Origin: Gordionus sp. m RMFG-2023
Lineage: Eukaryota; Nematomorpha; Gordioida; Chordodea; Parachordodidae
Assembly (NCBI RefSeq): GCF_954871325.1
Contig: NC_088779.1
Coordinates: forward strand, 20,152,846 to 20,216,845
DNA: 64,000 nucleotides
Direction of reading: 5' to 3'
Of the stretch, positions 34,144 to 49,100 are shown piece by piece. The notes below the pieces were generated by a model, which worked only from the letters and a program-made list of their open reading frames with translations, was not told where the DNA came from and did no database searches. The position numbers and the translations under genes were made by a program. How positions within the stretch are numbered: the stretch's first letter is position 1; each line of letters begins with the position of its first letter.

Positions 34144-37100
34144 GTAAGACAATATGCTATTTATAAAAAATAATTTTTAAAAATTATATTTTTTTATCAC
34201 TTTTAATCATTTTGCAATTAATTCATGATTAAATATACTAATTTATGGTTTATAAATTATTAAAAGTTATTTTATTACTTTTGTAAGCCAGAGAAAATTT
34301 CTAATTTAGAAAATGCTCTGCAATGATTTAAATGGTCTGAAAGCTAATTAAAATATGTCATGAATGGACTTGCTCTTTAAGATTATTTATTAAAATTATT
34401 GAGTAAATAAATTATTGCAATATTTTATTAGCCTATTTTTTGAAAAAGAATAGTTGAGATTTTATTTTATTGAAATTATCAAATATTTAAATTTCCTATA
34501 GTAAGAATCAAAAATTGTCGTTAACAGACTATGCTGAAATAAATTTTAAATTGGTAAAAGGTAGTTAGGTTGCAATTTTATTCATCCCTTTTTAGGCTTT
34601 TATCCCACTTTTGCCTAGCCTTTGGCTGGATCCAACTTTTATAACCTGGTAAAACCAAATATTGATCTAAAAGATAATGCCTTTACCTCTATTCATAAAC
34701 TAAAAAGAAAAATAATAGAATACAACACTTTTTATATATAAAGTTATATATACCACTGGCCATAAATGACTGCCCACCTTGCATTTTTACATAAAAAATT
34801 AATAACTTAAAACTTTTTAACTTATTTGGGTAAAAGCGAATTGATTAATTAATTTAAGATGTCTAGACATATTTAGAAATAAAAAACTCAGAATTTCTAT
34901 AAATTTTTCTATGAAATTTTAGCCTTTGAAAACACCATGTCAAAAATGACCAATTTGGTGTAATAGGGTTCATTTGTTTTTTCAGCAACAATTTTAAGTT
35001 GCCCATTATTTTTTGGAAGATTAAAAGTTTTAAATCATTGTTTAAAGAAACTTTTAGTCATTTTAATGAACATTCGACCAAAATGATTAAAAGAAAAGAA
35101 ATTTCTATTCCAACTAAATGCAAAATAATTAATTTACACATAAGTGGTAAAAGTAATCGCCGAATTGCCAGAGAATTAACCCTAGCTTGACGAACAGTCA
35201 ATTGTATACTTAAAAGATTACGTAACAATAATACAATATTGAATCCAAAGATGCCTGGAAGACCCCGCAAAACGACTTTAAGCGATGATAGGTATATAGC
35301 AAGGATCAGTAAACACAATTGACGCTTTGTCGCCTCAGAGATAGCTGCGGAGATTAATCTGTCTCGGGAAAACCCGATAAGTGTCACACCTGTGAAAAGG
35401 CGCTTTAGGAGCTTTGAACTTTATGTTAGGGTAGCAGTCAAAAGCCACTCTTGAGCAAAACAATAAACTCAAGCAATTAGACTGGGCATGAAAACATCAA
35501 TTTTGGACATCTGTCAACTGGTACCATGTCTTATGGAGTGATGAGTCAAAATTCCAAATCTCCGGTTCTAAAAGAAGGCAATATATCCGCCGCTCAGCTG
35601 GAAAGCAAATGAGCGATCACTGCATAATTACTACAGTCAAATTTGGAGGAGGGTGTGTTATGATGTGGGAGTGCTTTGGTGCCGGGGCAACTGGCGACAT
35701 TGTCAAAATTAAAGGAATCCTTAACAAGGAGGGATGCTGGCAAATCATTGAGGACCATGTGATTTCACCAGGAAAGCATTTGATTGGGAATGACTTTTTA
35801 TTTCAACAAGATAATGACCCAAAGCATACAACCAGGCTATGCAAAGATTATTTACAAAATATACAAAAACACGGTATACTCGAGTTGATAACTTGGGCAT
35901 CACAGTCTCCCAATCTCAATCCAATCAAACTATTATTGGATCACCTTGATCGACAAGCGCGAAAAGCCCTCTATCCTCTCATTCGCATCTTTGGGAAGTA
36001 TTACAGAGAGAATGGAACAAATCTCATCGAAAGATTACCAAAAATTTGTGCAGCAATCATTAAGAATAAAGGTGGTCATATTGATGAGACCAAAATTTAA
36101 ATTAATTGCTATGTTTTTAATTTTATGCAATAATATGTAAACTTATAAATAAATTTGATAAACCTCATATTGTGTATTTGTCTTATTTTAAGAAAAATGT
36201 TAAGAAAATGCAGGGTGGGCTATCATTTATGGCTGGTAGTGTATATATATTTATGTGTAAAAAAATTATTTTTTTAAATAAAAGGGAGATTTTATGGTTG
36301 ATTTGTTTAAATTTTAATATGGGCTAAATTTTGCTGAAGTTTTGTCAATTTGGAAAATTTTGTTAAAATTTTTTTTTGATAATCTATTTAATTTTGAGAC
36401 CTGCCTCTACAATATTGATAAGTATAATCAGTAGTTATGTTTTGAGAGAGGGGTGATGGTAGTAGTGTCCTTAAAAATAGATGTGATTTAGCTGCTCCTC
36501 CAATTTTACAAAAAAGTGAGGATATCATAAGGATGTATAAAATAATTTAGCCCTATAAGTTGGTCCTAAGTCAAACTTAGGCCTAAAAAATTATAAAAAA
36601 AATCATTTTTGGGCATATAAGGCTCCATAATTTTCCCAGACGTTCTGTTCATCATATTCCTGAAAAATTAGAAAATTAAACACATTTTTATAAGATTAAA
36701 AAATTTAAAATCATTAATTACTTTGTTCTGATAATCCCAAAGAAATCATATATTTTTAAAGAAAAAACATTATTTTATTTTAAAAAAAATTACTCACTAG
36801 CTCTGCCTCAGATTTGAAAAAATTTAAACCACAAAAATTCTTACTAAACTAAATAAAATTTATTGTTTTAAAAACATAAAATTTAAGCCAAAATGAAGAC
36901 ACGAGGAAAATATAAAAGTTTATTATACCATTTTATTAATAGAGTTTCAATAAATTTAAATTAAGTCCATTTTAGGTATGGCCTGATTTAACCAGATTTT
37001 TAAAAGAGATCCCACCATGACTGGACTTGGACATCAGATTAAAATTTTTTTTTAAACCACAGTTTAAAGTAAGAATAATGCAGCATGCTATAAATTTCCT

Positions 37101-40100
37101 TATATTTTGAATCAATAGCTATTTAGATATTATATTTATCTTTCGTTTTTAAAGTTCCTTTTATAAATTTAAATGATATTGTAATGGTTATTCAGCAAAA
37201 TTTAGTTGATAAAATACTCTTTTTTTTAAAAAAAAAACAAGATATGTGGTGATGAAATTAAAGATCAAATTCAGATAACTCAAAAACAATTTTTTTCCAA
37301 ATGTATTTTTAGCTCAAGGACAAATATTTTTATATTGTGTCTTTTATGTTTGCTTTTCTCCTTATTATATTTTGCCCAGAAAACTTTATAAACACCATAC
37401 TAAAAAAAAATTTTAAGCTCGATGTCGAAATTTATTACACTCATAAATGTATATTTTGATACGTGATCTTTATCATTTTTATTGGCGATAAAACAAAAAT
37501 TATGCTTATAATGAAATTAATATTATGCGGTAGGTCTCTTAACATAACACAATCCTTTAAATTTTAGTTCGTTTTTACCTAAACGCAATCTTTCAGGAAA
37601 TGATGAGTGGGGGTTCTAATGGCGAATAATATTTACTTAAACTGAAAATTCATTTATTAGAATGATGGGCCCAGAACAAAGACATTTTTGCACTCTCGTT
37701 TTTGTTCCGTCTATTTTCGGAACGTTCCTTAACAACACCTTCCCAAAAATTTTTTATTTCTATTTTATTAATAAACTTTTTTTTTATTAATCCTTATAAT
37801 ATAGATCAGCTATTACATCTTGATATTAATTAAAACATTCTTTTAATAGATTATTATTTAAATTTGAATTATCAAAAAAGCACCTCTCACTCAAAACTAC
37901 TTGGTAAAAAGTTTAAAAACAATAATTATTTTAAATTTGTTATTAAAAAATGTTTTATTAATCTTTAAATTCATAAGATAATTCTAAATAATGAGTAAAA
38001 TTTTTTTATGTTATATGAAGCAAACTGGAATTAAAGAATTGAAAACGGATATTTATAATTATGTAATAAATTAAATTCGATATATATTTATTTTTCGGAC
38101 GGATTCACAGTTCACTCTTCACGTTCAGTTGACGTTCCATAATTTTCTCCAAATTCTGGATTTGTTTTTTTAATATAAATCTGAATTTATTCCCACTCAA
38201 AAAATGAATAAGAAAAGAGTATTCCTTAATTTATCATTTTGGGCACGACATATTGTACAAAAAAAATTTAAAAAATTAAAATAAAAAAAAATTCTGAAAT
38301 ATATCTTGGTTCTATATACCACAATATAGGGGCTGATTTTAAGATATCTTTAAAAACATTAAATTAAGAAAAGCTGTTTTTTTTAGTAAAAATAACTGAT
38401 TTCTTTACTACAATTAGAAGAACGGATTTTCAAATGAAGGAAAGAAAGAAAATACAATTTTTTTTTGTAATTAGATTTTTGTTTTAATTGAATTTAAATT
38501 CTAAAACTCTTAGAACTTTATTTTGTAATATCGCTTTATTATTCATTTCGAATATATTCATTCGAATATCAATCGAATAACAAAAATGAAATATACGATT
38601 CGATTTTTTTCTGGTTTTATAACAGACTGCCCCCTTTTGCTTTTCTTATTAACTAAAATTATTTAATAATCATGAGGTTGAAGCGGGATAATCTTTCATT
38701 CTTAACTCAAGTGGATATATTTATGTAGGCGAAGTGAAACCTAAAATTTAACACATATATTTACATCCACTAAACATAATTCTAAAAAAAATGATATTTA
38801 CAAATAAGGATTTTTTTTATCAAAATGTTTCCTTCCCAAAGTTCCCTTTAAAAAATATTTTCAAAAATATATATTTAAAAAAAAGATGTCATAATATTAA
38901 AGAATCAGGAGGTGTGGCTTTTACAAATATTTAAATATCTTGAATATGCATAGAAATCTGATAGAGCAGCTAAGAGAAAGATACGATATATTAGTGAATA
39001 TCAACGGCTTAGTTATGACCATCACGGGCCGGGCAAATTTGAAAAAGGTTTTCAGCTGGATGAAGGTTGATTTTGAAAATCTAACCAGACGATTTGTTTT
39101 GATCGATTAAAAACTAATCGGTCTTACTGGGGTTTTCAAATCGGTATTCAGCCAGCCGGAAAATTTTCTTTTGAAAATTTCTTTAGTCCTTAAAACGATC
39201 TTAACTATAGAGTAGTAATGGCTAAACATCTGCTACCTCTGCCCAATCTATGTGCGCCAAAGATAATCCGCTAAGTATTGAGACACTTAATTTTTGACTT
39301 GTTGAGTTATTTCATATAAAAACGAGGTTTAACCATTCTATAAACTTATAAATAATTTAACGAATATTTTTTTGATCAAAATTTAACATTTATTTTCCCT
39401 CCGATTTTAAAAATTCTTAATTTCGCTGATAAGATTTAATTATTATTTTAAGTGTTAATAATTAATTTAAATATAATTTTATATCCTTTTAAATATTCGC
39501 CTTTTATTTTCTTCAATCCTAATGCGATACATATTAAATGACCATTAATAATCCATCCTTTCCTTTTTTTAAAAAAAATTATCTTTAATATTCTTTAATG
39601 AGATTATTTTTTTCGAAAATTTATCAGAGATGCGAGATTTTGGCTCAATGATAATAAAATTAGTAATTTATTATCCGGAGCTAGAGCATTTTCTTATTAT
39701 ATGACGAAATGTTAAAAAAAATGTCTTAAAATTAAATCGGTGTTTATGTTTTCATTATCATAAATGTCGAAATATTTATTATTATATATAGACATACTTT
39801 ATTATAAATTTATCAAATTTTTTTATCATGCGCGTTTTTGCGCTGATGGCTATTCATAATATTTTACATATTTAAATATTTTTCCATAATACTGTAACTT
39901 TTAAGTCACTCGATTTAGACAGAAAATATACTATTAATAGCCCATTTTACCAAATCCGATCTAATATTGTTCAACTGTTTGATTTTTTTTAAAATGGCTA
40001 ACCCAAGTTTTATCCAAGAAATATTATGCAACTGGAAATTTTGCTAGATGGCAGAGAGGTTTGGACATATATTAACCGAATCTCGAGGCTTGCGGAATAT

Positions 40101-43100
40101 TCTTTTAGCTGAAATCGTAATTTGCTTAGACGTATAGGATTATCTTTGTTATTGCATATCAGATATATCTGCAGGCCTGGCCCGGATCTTAAAATTAGTT
40201 TTTTTAAAAAACTGAGAAAATAAATAAAATAAATCTAGGCCGATGAAATTGTGATGGATCGGTTATTTTGTTTAACCAAATAGACTCTAACTTACAAGGA
40301 TTTTTTTTTACACATTCATGCCAAGATTGGAAAAAGCCGATCCAGGCCTAACCTGCAGGTCTCTAACGATTATATATAAAAAGTATGCCGTAGACAGCCC
40401 TCACTTTTAGGCAGTTAATTTTTAAAATTTTTTATAAATTTTTAAAATAAAAGTAAAAGTTAAAGTTTACGAGTTTAACATAAATTACACAATATGATTT
40501 TTTTTCCACAATAACCACGATTTCTCGTTCTATATTTTATAGTAAATAAGGTCTCACGTTATTTGTCATTTTAAAATTTATGGTTATCGTAATAAAACAT
40601 TTTAATCGGATTTTAAAATTTGGTCCTTATTAGTTGTTTTTAAATCACCTAACTTTAGTCAATTTTAAAACAGGTTTAGTCAAGTTTTTACACTAAAATA
40701 TTCATAATTTTTAAGTTGAGGTTCAATTTTGAAGTTTCTGTCATTTTTTGGTTGAAATTTGACTAAGCCGTATTTGAGTTAGCCAAAGTTAGATAATTTA
40801 ACCAATTCTCAAGTGCTTGACGAGGTACACATTTTATCATTTTACTCTTGTAATATATCATTTTAAAACTACTTATATCCTTTTCAAGGGATAACTTCTG
40901 AATCACTAAAAAATATTCTTGAAAATCTATAAAATGATGTTGTTAATGTGATCGATATTATGGAGGCTTAATTATATTTCAATTGAGTTGTAAAAAAAAT
41001 GTTTAAAAGATGGCGAATTTTTTTTAAAAAATATTTTATAATTCGGAAATGCTTTTTGGGAATATTATTTCCTATTTTTAGCTATTTTTTTAAAGATTTC
41101 CAGGATATATAAAAAATATTCAAAATATTTTTTGGCGATTTATAACAGGAGAACTCATTTCATACTTTACATGCTAAAATATTAATTTACTGCATATTTT
41201 ATAAATGTGATTTTTATTGTTTTACGCAGTCATTATTTAGAACAAACAGAGGAACAATCCATGGCTACTTTTTAGCTGGACGACTTATGACTTGGCTTCC
41301 GGTATTCAATATACACATTATGCTAAAAATTATGTATATATATTTTTTTATTTGTATATTTATAATCGATTTTAGAGTTAAATGATTATCTAAATATGTA
41401 AAAGCCGATTGGTAATATAAAATATTCTTAAAATTGTTAATTTTTCGTTTTTTTACAGATTATTATGCATAATGTGCATAAAGTTTATGAGTATTGTTTT
41501 ATAGTTAGTAATAAGATTTATACTTATTTTTGATTATTATTATTTTAAATAAAAATAATCAAATTAAAACAGCCCCCCTTTATAGTCTAAAAATATTCCA
41601 CAAGACTTCTTCTACTTAATAAAAAAATTAATTATTGTAAAATCAAAACGTTTTTATACATGGCCGTCAAATGAAGGTATAATTATATGTATTATATATG
41701 TTTTACCTTCGTTTTTATTCTCTCCTTGATCTTGCCATGCATTTCGACAAACTCTAATGGGATGTTTTTTTCAAAAATAATATAAATTTTGCAAAAGGGT
41801 CTTTAATATTTTTTAATTTAGATATTTGATTTAATGATTTCGGATTTGATGTTTGACAAATATTTATAATTTTGGAAATAAATGCATTTTTAAAAAAAAG
41901 GCATTCTTCTCAACCCTTTATATTTAACATAAACCTTAATAAATGTAATTATTTTTCTTACTATTGCTACTCACTACCAAAATTTTTTTACTTATATTAT
42001 TATTCCTTGATCAAATTAGAAATACTTTTTTTACTAATTTAAAAAAAAATCAGGTTGGTGCTTCATTATTTGCAAGCAATATAGGAAGTGAACATTTTAT
42101 TGGTCTAGCAGGATCTGGAGCTATTTCTGGTATAGCTGTTGGAGCCTTTGAAATTAATGTAATTTTTTTTAACAATAAATTCGATTAAAATGAGTATTTA
42201 GTTAACTATAATTCATTTACATTATATTTTTTAAGTTATACATTCTATCCAAATGAGTATTTTCGCAAAAATTTATTACAAAAAACTTAGCTTAACGAGG
42301 CTGAGGTTCAGATGCATTCAATAAGCTGATTTTATTTTCGCCTTAACCTTGAGGCTGAGGCTAAAAGGCGAAAAAACTAGGCTAGTTTTTTCCTCAATTG
42401 CTTATTTTGCCTCTAAACCTCTCACCTGAGCCATTTTTTTGGCTAAATTGTTTTTAGAACCGTCTTCGAATAGGCTATTAATACAATAATTATGAATTTA
42501 TATTTCTTATGAAATAAAAATTAAAACCTCGATTTAGATGCTTTTTTAAAAAGGCGGTTAAATCAAGATTTTTAAGCAAAAAAATACTACCCAGGTCTCG
42601 AAATTTGGTCAAAAGAGGGCCAAACCTTTCTTCTATCTATGTGCAAAATATTTGATATGAGCATAATTTTCCATTTAAAAGATAGTTGCTTATTGCATAT
42701 AACATTTTATTTTTATTTCTCTTATCATGGTAAATTCGAAATAATTATAAATTGCAACATCAAGAAAGTCACCTACTGAAAATCCCTTTGGCTATTTCCA
42801 GATAGAACGTTTTCTAAAAGCGGTTTTTAGGTAAGTTACCAGCAATTTTTTTTTATTTCTAAAAAAAATGTAAAATTCTAGAATTAAATTTTTTTTATAT
42901 GATATAATATTTAAAAAAACAATTCTAAGCCACATTTCAAAACGCCATTTAATCTTTACTAAAATCAAACCAGTTTGTTTTCTATTTACGATTAAAAAAA
43001 ATGGGGATCTTTGTTTTTTTTTAAAAATATTATATTATATTAAAAAATTTAATTCGAGAAGTTAACATTTTTTGGAAATAAAAAATTGACTGATGGTAAT

Positions 43101-46100
43101 ATTACCCAAAAACCGCTTTGAAAAAACGTTAATGGCCAGACGCTTTTTTTTCAAATAACGATATCCATATTTGACTAAAATTTTGATTTATTAGTTTTTT
43201 TAGAAAGCGCCTAATAGAAGTTTTTGACAACACTATAACAAAGATAGAAATTTATGTAATTTTATATTTTACAACTGGATTGTTCTTATAGAAATGTCTA
43301 ATGAGAACAATAAACTATATTTACCTTGTTATAAAAAATATTTGGAGGATATAAACGTGATTTTTTTGAAGGTTTAAATAAAATATATAAAGCTAAGTTC
43401 AAAGATGATAATGCCTTTTTTTTGTAAGCATTAGTAGTGGGTAGGGGTGTACCGATACCACTTTTTGGAGGCCGATCCGATCCGATATTTCAGATATTAA
43501 ATTGATATCGGCCGATAACCGATCCGATATCATATCTAATTTTGTATTCTGCAAAGATACCGGTTTTAATTTTTAATATACTTTTTATTAGTACAACATC
43601 TATAATTTTACTAGACTATAACATATGTCATTTAAATATATTATAATGGTCAGTTATAGTTAATATTCAATTCAATTGCTATTATTTATATAATAAGTAA
43701 TAACATTAATCTATTTACATAATTAGTAATAAAAAAATATATTATGAAATTTGAAATTAATATATCGAAGATTTCTTTTTATATCAGAGATATGTCGGTG
43801 ATGGGGTGTTAATATCACTAGCATCACTAAAAACAGATACTGAAGAGAGTAATGAACACTTTTTTAAACAGAATGCGAAAAAAAATAACTATATTGCAGA
43901 ATGTTTATTAACTAATTATTTCTATTAAAAAAATTAAACATAAAAATGTATTTCGATTTTATTTATAAAAATAAATGGTTTTTTAGATATAACTTTTTTT
44001 AAATTTTGTTAAAAGCGCCATTTTATATCGGATCGGAAAATTTTATAATATTTTCCGATAACCGATATTTTAAAATGAGCGAAATATCGGCCCGATCCGA
44101 TCCGATATAAAATATCGGTACATCCCTAGTAGTGGGCTTGGTCGGGTTTTTAAAAATATTTTTAACATTGAGCGGGCGTGGGCAGGAGAATTTTTGATAT
44201 TTTTCAGGCGAAATAAGCAGAATAGTCTTCAATTTATTAAAAATAATAGTTTTATTTTATAATATTGCATATTATATATGTTTAATTAAAAATACATTTA
44301 AATAAATAAAGAGCCAAGCCAGCCATTAAAATAATTTTTAAACGGCGAGCGGGTTAAAAATATATAGATAAATGGACGGGCGGGTAAATTAAAAAAAAAT
44401 AAGTGAACGGGAGGGCGGGTTAAATATATTTCAAAACAACGAGCAGGCTTCTATTACCTAGTTTAGATTTAACCTGCCCATCAAAATAAAACTTGTGACC
44501 GTATATCTTAGATTATAGCTTTCGAAAGGTAACATCCGGACCTAGGTATAAGAACTTAAATCAACATGATTTCAATTCTAATTATCATTTTTAATTTATA
44601 GGCTTGTATACTGATACAGTTTCTAGGATGGGTTTTCCTTCCTGTCTTCATAGCAAGCGAGGTAAATATTTATAAATAAATTTGTATAATGTTATTAGAG
44701 GATATATATTTTGTATAAAATTGAAAATACAGTGTCAAGGGATATTTAGTCATTTTATTCAAATGCCCACTGATATCTTGACCTTCAACTAGAAATATTA
44801 TATTACTTAGTTTATAATGATTGATATAGGCAAATTAGGGTTGGCGGAAAAAAAGTTTGCAAATAAAAATATAAAAAACACAGTTCCAGAGGTAATAATA
44901 TCCCCCTTCCCCTCCTCCGAGACAAAATACATACATTAATTTAATTAGAGAGAAACATAATGGAAATTTACAAAAAAATATTGTTAAAATAGCAATAGGC
45001 TTAATACTATTTCCATTTCACGCATAATGGGTTGCCAAATTGCGCATTTATTTTTCTAAGTATATCAGAGAGGCATTGAGACCACATTTTTCACCAATCA
45101 TAAATATTATCATTTTTATATTCTTCAGTTATAAATAATTAATATAAAATTTTGTAAATGAATAGTTAAAAAAAGGAATAAGAGAAAAAATGATTTTACC
45201 TTCTTTCTTTATTATCAGTTTAATAATTTGTAGATCAATTTAAAAAAAAACAATTTAATTATCATTTTATCTTTATAATAATTATTAAAGAGATTAAATG
45301 ATAACAAATTAAAATTTTTTTTTTATTGAAACTTGCAAATGATATAAGTTTAATATTTAAATAACGATACATTATTTAACATTTTTTTTGGCCATCATAA
45401 TAGATGTAATGGGTACATAATAGATGTAGCGGGAAAAAAGAAAGTTTGATGTTAGAAAGAATGACCTTTATTTGTAGAACATGCATGAAAGGGATACATA
45501 ATTATGATAACCTAGAAAATGGTGGTTTGGATATTGGCAATGGGTTAACCCTTGAAAAAGTGGATAAGTTTTGTTATTTAGGTGATATGTTAAACGCAGA
45601 TGGTGGTGTAGATTCTGCCGTTGTTGCAAGGATCAGTCAAGCTTGGAAGAAGTTCAGAGAGATGTCGTCTATTCTTACAAATAAAAAAGTCTCTCTGAAG
45701 TTAAAGGGGAAAGTTTACGTAAGCTGTGTGAGGAGTTGTTTGGTTTATGGCGGCGAAACATGGGCAATGAAAGCGACTCACGAAGCCAAATTAGAAAGAA
45801 AAGAGATGAAGATGATTAGATGGATGTGTGGGGTATCTCTGAGAGAGAGAAAAACTAGCAAGGAATTGTGAGCCAGATTGGGTATAGAAATCATCGGAGT
45901 GGTAATGCGACGAAATAGACTAAGATGGTTTGGGCATGTGGAACATATGACAAAAGATGACTGGGTAAAGAGATTCACCTTGATGGAAGTAGGAGGATCA
46001 AGACCTAGAGGAAGACCCAAGATGACGTGGACAAATGTGATAGCGGCGGATATGAGAAGCATGAGTCTTACAAATTTTGATGCTCATGAGTCATGACCGT

Positions 46101-49100
46101 CAAAAATGGAAAAGAAAAATCAGAAGGAAAACTGGCCTACCCGGGTAAACCTGGAAATCGTCATAAAACGGAGAAGAAGATTAAGAAAGCTTTTTTTAAA
46201 TGTAATATCAAAAAAAAAATTTTTAAAATTTGTTTAAAATATTTTAAAAAAACGTATTTTATTAAAGTTTTTAAACGATATCTCGCTCATTTTGAAATAG
46301 TGCAGGAGCACATGAGCTTTTAAAATCCATGATAATCAACTTGGTTTAAATCTGCCAACCCTAATTTGTTATGTACATGATTGATTATATATTATTACAT
46401 TCAAGTTCAACGAAAAATTTTATAAGGAGTTTTATTGTACTAGACTTATAATTAAATTAAAAAATAAATCTGAAATTCAAAAGTATTTTGAATGTTAACT
46501 AATAACTATCTATATATATTTTGTAAACAAAGCGATTAATCATAATAAACTATAAATATTTTAGATTTGTTTTGATTTCCATGTTTTGTTTGATGAATTA
46601 TTTTTTTCTGTATACTCTGTTAATTATAAATGATCAGGTTAGGAATTAAGATTTTAATATTAATACAGAGTGGCATACAATTTCAAATCGGCAAAGATTC
46701 CTATTTAAATATCGTGCACCCAATAACCTTCTTTCCTTTCTCCTTTTTTGATATCATTTTTTTTATTTAGAAGTTTTATATATTGCAATTTTAGTTTTTA
46801 TAACCTTCTTTCCTTACTCCTTTTTTGATATCATTTTTTTTATTTAGAAGTTTTATATATTGCAATTTTAATTTTTATAACCTTCTTTCCTTTCTCCTTT
46901 TTTGATGTCATTTTTTTTATTTAGAAGTTTTATACATTGCAGTTTTATGATTAATTATAAAGGTAAACACACTTCCGGAATATATGAATAGAAGATTTGG
47001 CGGACGGCGAATAAGAACTTATTTAGCATCTCTATCCATGATGCTTTACATATTTACGAAAGTGTCTGTAAGTCAAAATTTAAACATGTTTACCTTTCCC
47101 CTCCTTATTTAATATCATACTCTGCGCCATTTTACTAATCTTTTTTTTCTTTGATATTTCACTTTACCTATAAACGTTGTTATCAAAAATCGAGAGCCAA
47201 TTGTTTATTGTTTGATACCAGAAATAAATGATATGACTTATTACTTATAAATGCCAAACAAATAAATAATGATATAAAAAATCCCATAATTTAAATTAAA
47301 TATTGTTTAACCTTTCGGCAAATTTTTTGTTGTTATTGTTGATTTATTAATAGACAATAAAGTTTAGTTTTATTAAATTTAATACCATCAGGTCAATCTA
47401 TATGCCGGGGCTATATTTATCGAACAGAGCTTAAGGTGGAACCTTTATGCCGCTATTTTATTCATATTGTTCATGACTTGCCTCTGTACTGTTACAGGTA
47501 TAAAAAGAACTTTATTTTTGGTTTTTTCAAACTAATTTTCAAATTAGGACCCTAATTTGAGAAAATCTACCATTTTAACACTTTCTTATTTAAATTCATG
47601 TTTTGGAAATATGATTACTTTTACTTAATAAAATGAGCTTTGGGTAATGGATTGAGGTTAATTATATACCTGTTTTACTTATTTTAAATTTGTATTAGGT
47701 GGATTAGTGGCTGTTATATATACCGATACACTGCAAACGGTTGTCATGTTGGTTGGTAGTATTATGCTCACAGTAGTAGGTATTATCTGTTACATTATAT
47801 TTATATAAGGATAATATTAATAGATCCTTTCAAAATTATGGGAATACATTAGAAAAAAAATATTTAAACATCCATTTATATAAATATTTTAATTAATTTA
47901 CAAAATATATTTTGTAGCGAAATATAAATAGTTAAACAATTTTAAAAATGTATTTTATTTTTTATGGGGCAGATATTTTAACTGTATAACACCCCCCCCC
48001 TCCCGGTTGGATTATAGACAAAATCTTTGGATATAATACCTGGAGCTGCTAATTTATCTTTCTTTTTTTTTTATCTTATAAGCAAAATAAATATATGATC
48101 AGTCTAGTTGTTTTTTAATTATTATACTTTTATCCCGTTTTACAACTAAATTATATTTTTTTTATCTTTTAATCTACAGCATTTAATAAAGTAGGTGGCT
48201 ACAATGGTCTTCGTCAAAGATACTCACTGGCCATTCCATACTCTACTTACTCATTTATTGACTTTATCAGGAATAACTCCTTCATCTCCAATGTCACTAT
48301 CCCAAGCAACTGGTCTTATCACCAGAACCCTGCCAAAGAGTTGAGCAATATACGTTCCTTTTTAAGCCAATACACAACACCTCAGTCTTATATATCGAAC
48401 ACTACTAAATTCAATGATAGTTTTATTTTGCAAGCCAAATACGCACTCTGTGGTCTCCCAGACTCTAAAGCCTGGCAAATGTTGAGAAGTCCTATGGATC
48501 ACAACATGCCCTGGCCAGGTTTCATACTGGGTCAGACTATGGCTTCGATTTGGTATTGGTGCGCTGATCAGGCATGATATATAATTAAAATTTAATAGTT
48601 GATTTAAATCTAAAATTTTGTGCTAATATTTTTTGTAAGACAAGCGGTTAAAATTCGGGCGTAATTTTTAAAAATATATTAATATTTGATGAAATATTCA
48701 AATGAGATTAAATGGAATGATTTAACAATCGTAAATATTTTTTACACATGGCTGCATCTGCAATTGTTGTTTACCTTTTATGAATTAATATTAATAATAA
48801 TAGTAAAGTATTACATTTTTTTTTCCATAGTTGGTCAAATTTATGAAAGGTATTATTAGAAAATTATCAAAATACTATTTATATTATACAATTATCTAAT
48901 ATAGATGATGGTTCAAAGGGCTCTCGCAGCCAAAAATTTATCGCACGCCCAGGGTGGGACCCTTTTCGCTGGCTATTTGAAAATGTTACCTTTGTTTATC
49001 ATTATATTTCCTGGCATGATTAGTAGAATATTGTACCCAGGTATTTAATATTTATTCTCAAATTAATCTGGTTAGCAGTAGCATATTCACTAGGCTAGAG

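Noticed and set aside
44023-44232. 69-codon minus ORF
   Set aside because: Lies across the end and target duplication of the hAT at 43442-44128, with no homology.
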